Both the position numbers and the translations under genes were made by a program. A model generated the notes under the pieces. That model did not search any database. It had not been told where the DNA came from and worked only from the letters and a program-made list of their open reading frames with translations. This document shows, piece by piece, positions 58,907 to 64,000 of a DNA stretch of 64,000 nucleotides (its first letter is position 1; each line of letters opens with the position of its first letter). Source of the DNA: Nicotiana tabacum (taxonomy: Eukaryota > Streptophyta > Magnoliopsida > Solanales > Solanaceae). The DNA lies in NCBI RefSeq assembly GCF_000715075.1, contig NC_134094.1:77234838-77298837 (forward strand), written 5' to 3'.

Positions 58907-61900
58907 ATGCAGAATGTTGAGGCATCTAATAGAGTTATTACAGGTATTCTCTCGGTTTGTGGTCGCCTTGCTTATGTATTAGTTGATCCTGGTTCAACTT
59001 TGTCCTATGTGTCTCCTTATTTTTGTGTCGAGTTTGGAAAAACACCCGAAAAATTAGGGGTTCTGTTTGAGGTTTCCATACCTATAGGGGAATCTGTTAA
59101 AGTTGAGTATATATTCAGAAATTGCATCATCACAGTTCAGGGCCGAGAAACATTAGCCGATTTGAACTTGTTAGATGTGGTAGACTTTGACATCATAGCT
59201 GGCATGGACTGGTTATCTTCTTGTCATGCTACAGTTGATTGCCACACAAAGACGGTTAAATTCTCATTTATTGGGGAAGATCCAATTATAATTAGAGGTG
59301 AAGTGGGTACGCCTGTGGGTAACTTTATTTCTTACCTTAAGGCTAGAAAACTAATGAGCAACGGGTGTTTGGCGTATCTAGCACATGTGCGGGATATGAA
59401 AGTTGGCTCCCCAGTGCTTGAATCAGTACCGATTGTGAAAGAGTTTTCAGACGTGTTCCCGGATGATCTCCCAAGGATACCACCAGATAGGGAGATTGAG
59501 TTTGGCATAGATACATTGCCAGTAACTCAACCAATCTCGATTCCTCCTTACAGAATGGCTCCATCTGAGCTAAATGAACTCAAGAAGTAGTTACAAGACC
59601 TCTTAGATAAGGGTTTTATTCAACCTAGTGTTTCACCCTGGGGTGCTCCAGTGTTGTTCGTGAAGAAAAAAGATGGTTCCCTACGGATGTGTATAGATTA
59701 CCGCCAGCTGAATAAGGTTACTATCAAAAATAAATATTCACTGCTCAGGATAGATGACTTATTTGATCAGTTGCAGGGTGCCATGTATTTATCAAAAATA
59801 GATCTGAGATCGGGATACCACCAGTTAAAAATCAGAGAAGCAGACATCCCGAAAATAGCTTTCAGGACTCGGTACGGTCACTATGAAGTTTTAGTGATGT
59901 CCTTTGGGTTGACCAATGCACCGATAGCTTTTATGGGCTTAATGAACAGAGTCTTCAAGCCTTTCTTAGATACCTTTATCATAGTATTTATCGATGATAT
60001 TTTGGTATATTCTCGTAGCCAGAAAGAGCATGAGAATCACTTGAGAACAGTTCTTCAAATACTCAAGAACTGTCAGCTTTATGCCAAAATTTCCAAATGT
60101 GAATTTTGACTTGATACAGTTATATTTTTGGGACATGTGGTCTCGAAAGAAGGCATTAGAGTAGACCCACAGAAAATAAAAGTAGTTAAGAGTTGGCCTA
60201 GGCCGACGACCCCTACAAAGATTTAGACTTTTCTAGGGTTGGCAGGTTACTACCGTTGTTTTGTAGAAGGATTCTCTTCAGTAGCTGCCCCGTTGACAAA
60301 GTTAACTCAGAAAAATGTGAAGTTCCAATTGGTCTGAAGCTTATGAGAAAAGTTTTCAAGAACTCAAGAACAGGTTGACTACAGCCCCAATCCTGACTCT
60401 ACCTAATCCTACAGGTAAATTTGTGATCTATTATGATGCTTCCAGAGTAGGATTAGGATGTGTTCTTATGCAGAATGACAAAGTAATTGCTTATGCTTCT
60501 AGGCAGTTAAAGAATCATGAGAGAAATTATACTACCCATGATCTTGAGCTAGCAGCAGTTATTTTTTATCTAAAAATATGGCATCACTACCTTTATGGAG
60601 AGCAATGTGACATTTATACAGATCACAAAAGTTTGCAGTATATATTTAAGCAGAAAGAATTGAATCTGAGACAACGTAGGTAGTTGGAGTTGCTTAAAGA
60701 TTATGATTGTAATATCCTTTACCATCCCGACAAAGCGAATATGGTTGTTGATGCTCTGAGCAGAAGATCCATGGGGAGTTTGACCAGGTTGTGTGTGGTC
60801 GAACGTCCAATAGTTAAGGAAGCCCAACAAATATCTAGCCAAGGGGTTCGTCTCGATGAGAAGTATGATGGAAGGTTGATAGCAAGTATAAGTGCTAAGT
60901 CTACTTTAGTAGAGCAAGTTAAAGCCAAACAATTTGATGACCCTAGCTTGCGTAAGCTCAAGGAAGATGTCCTCAGTGGTAAGATTAAGAATTTTGCACT
61001 TGATGAGAATGGTGTGATGAGAATTGATGGCCGCTTATGCGTGCCTAATGTAGAAGATCTTCGAAGGGCAATTATAGTAGAAGCTCATAGCTCCAGAAAT
61101 TCAATACATCCAGGTTCTACTAAAATATATCATGATTTGAGGGATGTTTATTGGTGGAATAATATGAAGCGAGATATTGCAGATTATGTATCACAGTGCC
61201 TTAACTGTCAGCAAGTAAAAGCTGAACACCAGAGGCCAAGTGGCTTAGCTCAAGTCATTGAAATACCAGAATAGAAATGGGAACGAATAAATATGAATTT
61301 TGTGGTTGGTTTGCCGCGAACTTTTAAGAAACATGACTCCATTTGGGTCATAGTAGACCGACTCACTAAGTCAGCTCACTTTTTGCCAGTCAAAATAACC
61401 TACATGGCACCCCAGTATGCATCATTATATATAAAGGAGATTGTTCGGTTGCATGGTTCTCCCATATCTATTATTTCTAACAGGGGTGCACAGTTTACTG
61501 CCCAGTTCTGGTAGAGTTTTCAGGAAGGTCTCAGTACCTGAGTTAATCTGAGTACAACTTTTCACCCCCAAATGAACGGGCAGGCCGAAAGGATAATTCA
61601 GACTTTGGAAGATATGTTACGAGCCCGTGTTCTTGATTTTAAAGGAAACTGGGATGATCATCTATCTTTGATTGATTTTGCAAATAATAACAGTTATCAA
61701 GCAAGCATTCAGATGGCCCCAATCGAGGCCCTATATGGGAGGCGATGTCGTTCGCCTGTAGGATAGTTTGAGATAGGTGAATAGAAGCTTATTGGGCCAA
61801 ACATAGTATATGATGCCTTGAAAAAGGTGAAACGTATTCAGGAACGATTTAAAACAGCTCAAAGGTGACAAAAGTCATACTCTGATATAAGACGCCGTGA

Positions 61901-62345
61901 TCTTGAGTTCAAAGAGAGTGACTATGTCTTTTTAAAGGTGTCTTCAATGAAGGGTATCATGAGGTTTGGTAGAAAAGGGAAGTTTATCCCAAGATATATA
62001 GGGTCTTATCCAATTCTTGAAAGGATTGGGCTTGTGGCGTATCGACTAGCTTTACCTCCAGAGTTATCTTCTGTGCATCCAGTTTTTTATGTGTCCATGC
62101 TGAGACAGTACTTTCACGACCCGAGTCATGTACTTGATAGACATGAGATAGAGGTAGATGATACTCTGACATATGAGGAGATCCCTGTAGTTATAGTAGA
62201 CAGGCAGGTTCGTAGACTTCGAACCAAAGACGTTGCTTCGGTGAAAGTAATATGGAGCAACCACTCAGCTGAGGAAGCTACGTGGGAGCCCGAGGAAGTC
62301 ATGAAGAAAAAGTATCCTTATTTGTTCGAGATTTCAGGTACATAA
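58907..62345 (+). pseudogene. pol pseudogene of gypsy element 3 (PR, RT, RNase H, INT, chromodomain)
   Basis: Protease VDPGSTLSYVSP near 58985 and IIAGMDWLSS. RT from about 59590 ([38 protein letters not shown]) with intact FIDD at 59987-59998. A 1 bp insertion near 60330 leads to RNase H ([23 protein letters not shown]). Integrase has HHCC (AHSSRNSIHPG, CLNCQQVKA) but both catalytic Asp are Asn: MNF (61296-61298) and SNRG (61479-61481). The last part holds GPF-like IGSYPIL and a chromodomain (EEATWEPEEV, KYPYLFE) to a natural TAA at 62343. Stops at 59588, 60107, 60223, 60681, 61272, 61512, 61764, 61784 and 61866. Confidence 0.92.
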
Positions 62346-62665
62346 TTCAATTTAAGCTTTAAAATATTTAGATTGTCAAGTTATGTGATATTTGTACTTA
62401 TAATGATGTAAAATGGCTTTGGCGGATATATGGGTATGCCTTGATGTTGTATATTATTGGATTGAGTAGCTGGAGGTGTAAAGTGTTATTGTTCGATTGG
62501 TTTTGACAGGTTGAAAATTTTGGGATAACTCCAGTTACCAAGGAAACTCTGCCGAAATTTTTAAAAATTTTAGGAGTTAGCCAAATTTTGAGGTCCGAAG
62601 AGATAGTGAGAGTGGCATAAGGGCTAAGATCTTTCTTTATACTCAAGAATAGCTGTGATATGACA

Positions 62666-62697
62666 TTCGAGGACGAATATTTCTAAGGGGGAGAGAA
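62666..62697 (+). other. Pre-PPT motif and polypurine tract of gypsy element 3
   Basis: TTCGAGGACGAATA at 62666-62679, then AAGGGGGAGAGAA (62685-62697) directly before the 3' LTR. Confidence 0.8.
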
Positions 62698-63194
62698 TGT
62701 AATGCCCCATTTCACTAGCTTTTAAATACATATTGCTTAATAATAGCAAGTAGCAACTACAATAATTAAAAAGCAAAAAGAGAAAAAGAAAAAGACACTT
62801 AGTGGGACTGAAGCCTAAGGGAATTAGAGGGGTAAAAGTTTTTTTTTCTTGAGAAGGGTTGGTAAAGGTCTTTTTCTGAAAAAGTAAAGAGGGAAAAATG
62901 AGGTTTTAGCAAGAAAACCAAAGCAATTTAATTGCTTTAGGAGTTAGGCAACACAGAGAATGTAGAAAGTATTTCTTGTTAGTGGGTCAGTATTAAAATA
63001 TTTTAGAATTTATCCTTTATTTATTATATTTTATCAGTCAGCTTAACAACTGTAATTTGATTAGAATTAATATTTAAGCATGTTAGTTTCTTTGCTATTG
63101 AACTTGAAATTTGATACAAATAGTACAGGGTTCACTTAACGAGTGGTAAGGGTTGAGTGCCAATCACGTCCCACCCCAGTTTGGAGGCGTGACA
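62698..63194 (+). repeat. 3' LTR of gypsy element 3 with large internal deletion
   Basis: 497 bp. It matches the first 270 bases and last 225 bases of the 5' LTR; the middle 1.5 kb (about 55466-56966) is absent, with a short filler ATTTC at the junction near 62971. Confidence 0.92.
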
Positions 63195-63335
63195 AAAGCA
63201 CTTCTCAAAATAAGCAGATTTAGATGTTTGGCCAAACAAGCTTTAAGTCTCATTCAAAGTACTTTTGGGAAAAAACGCTTCTCAAAATAAGCTAATTTTT
63301 ACAGCTTGGCCAAACAGACTATAACTCAACTTATT
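63195..63335 (+). repeat. MITE-like repeat, copy 2, right part
   Basis: Contains CTTCTCAAAATAAGC twice and TTTGGCCAAACAAGC; ends GCTTGGCCAAACAGACTAT, inverted relative to the left end at 54912. Confidence 0.7.
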
Positions 63336-64000
63336 TTGAAATGATTCTTTAAATTTTATTTTATTAATGAGAAAATACATTAGAATGTAAACGGAGTGTG
63401 GTTATGCTTTCGTTGTATATCTTCAAAATGGACAAGAAAGGAGAGCATGCGAGACAAGTAGCTAAAATTAAGGAGGGACAGTTTGATAAATATAAATTTT
63501 TAATATTGTAATAATTTTCTTCGACAAAAATTAATTTCCTATGCCCGCTTCCGTGCACTTTCAAGGGAAAGTTACCATTTTTTCTATTTTTTCTGCACAA
63601 TAGAAAAATTGATCAGCAATTAATCATCGCCATTATTTTTTTCAAAAGTTCAGTAAAACACTTTAACCTTTTAAACTAAGGTTTATTTTTAAACTAAGCA
63701 ATTCTAATGAAAGCTTGGCAAACAAACTATATGTTACTTATTCAATCCAAACCATATTAAGCTCTCTATTTGATGTTTCCATATCTTCCATTAGAAACCC
63801 CCCCCCCCCAAAAAAAAGAGACATAAATATCGGCCAATTAAAAAGGGATATTTTTAGACATAAATATCATTATCAAGCTCGAAGCTGAATCGAACTATGA
63901 TGCAAAGTAAAGTTATTGAGCTTATGATTCAGAGACCGACCAACCCTGACCCCGAACCAATGCAAGGATCCGAGTTAGAATCGAGCTCAAGTCAAGATCG
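63336..64000. other. A/T-rich intergenic DNA at the right edge
   Basis: No gene recognised. C-run then A-run at 63799-63818. Confidence 0.55.

Larger units (their letters stand above)
55193..63194 (+). mobile_element. Ty3/gypsy chromovirus 3 (Tekay-like), dead, with shortened 3' LTR
   Basis: 8.0 kb: 5' LTR 2001 bp, PBS, gag-pol, PPT, 3' LTR only 497 bp. Gag to RT share one frame; RNase H to chromodomain share another after a 1 bp shift near 60330. About 15 in-frame stops. Flanks AAATT and AAAGC do not form a clean TSD, but both sides belong to one MITE-like repeat, which confirms the insertion site. Confidence 0.92.

Overview
This is nuclear DNA of a flowering plant, most likely a solanaceous species (Nicotiana or a close relative). 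The evidence is one split plant gene with chloroplast-insertase homology, SINEs of a type known from Solanaceae, and many Tekay/Del-like Ty3/gypsy, Ty1/copia, hAT and Tourist-type transposons. There is no bacterial, viral or organellar gene block. The species assignment is inference.

Region 1-32600 is a nest of LTR retrotransposons that can be unpicked from target-site duplications (TSDs). An old minus-strand Tekay-like non-coding element (5' LTR 14815-18166, interior 13964-14814 and 1515-2269) was hit by (a) a chromovirus, of which only the pol end and 3' LTR (1-1514) are in view, and (b) an Athila/Tat-like solo LTR (2270-3551 plus 13694-13963). That solo LTR was later split by a complete 10.1 kb plus-strand non-coding element, LARD-A (3552-13693, TSD CCTAG). 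On the other side another solo LTR (18272-18866 plus 29890-32444) is split by a complete but dead Tekay-type chromovirus (18867-29889, TSD GTTAT).

Region 34050-39744 is a Ty1/copia element with two 375 bp LTRs. It sits 277 bp upstream of the only host gene, a ten-exon gene (40022-45424) for a thylakoid Oxa1/YidC/Alb3-family insertase, best matched to ALBINO3-like 1 (ALB4). The reading frame is intact across all ten exons. Intron 1 carries a hAT MITE and intron 7 a tRNA-derived SINE.

Region 46163-55192 is intergenic and rich in DNA transposons: a degenerate inverted-repeat element, a 2055 bp hAT element with perfect 8 bp TSDs and a 650 bp foldback hairpin inside it, a long-TIR element with exon-like pieces, a second SINE, and a Tourist-like element between tandem MITE copies. 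Region 55193-63194 is a third Ty3/gypsy chromovirus whose 3' LTR has lost about 1.5 kb. The last 0.8 kb is MITE remnant and A/T-rich spacer.

No autonomous element appears able to move now. The most interesting signals are (i) leader and pre-PPT cis motifs shared by the non-coding LARD elements and coding Tekay-type elements, suggesting a helper/parasite pair, (ii) a repeated LTR design of CpG-rich near-palindromic word arrays just upstream of a TATA-like site in five unrelated or distantly related LTR families, (iii) a copia element separating ALB4 from its old promoter, and (iv) stop codons in the gypsy genes dominated by CAG-to-TAG type changes.
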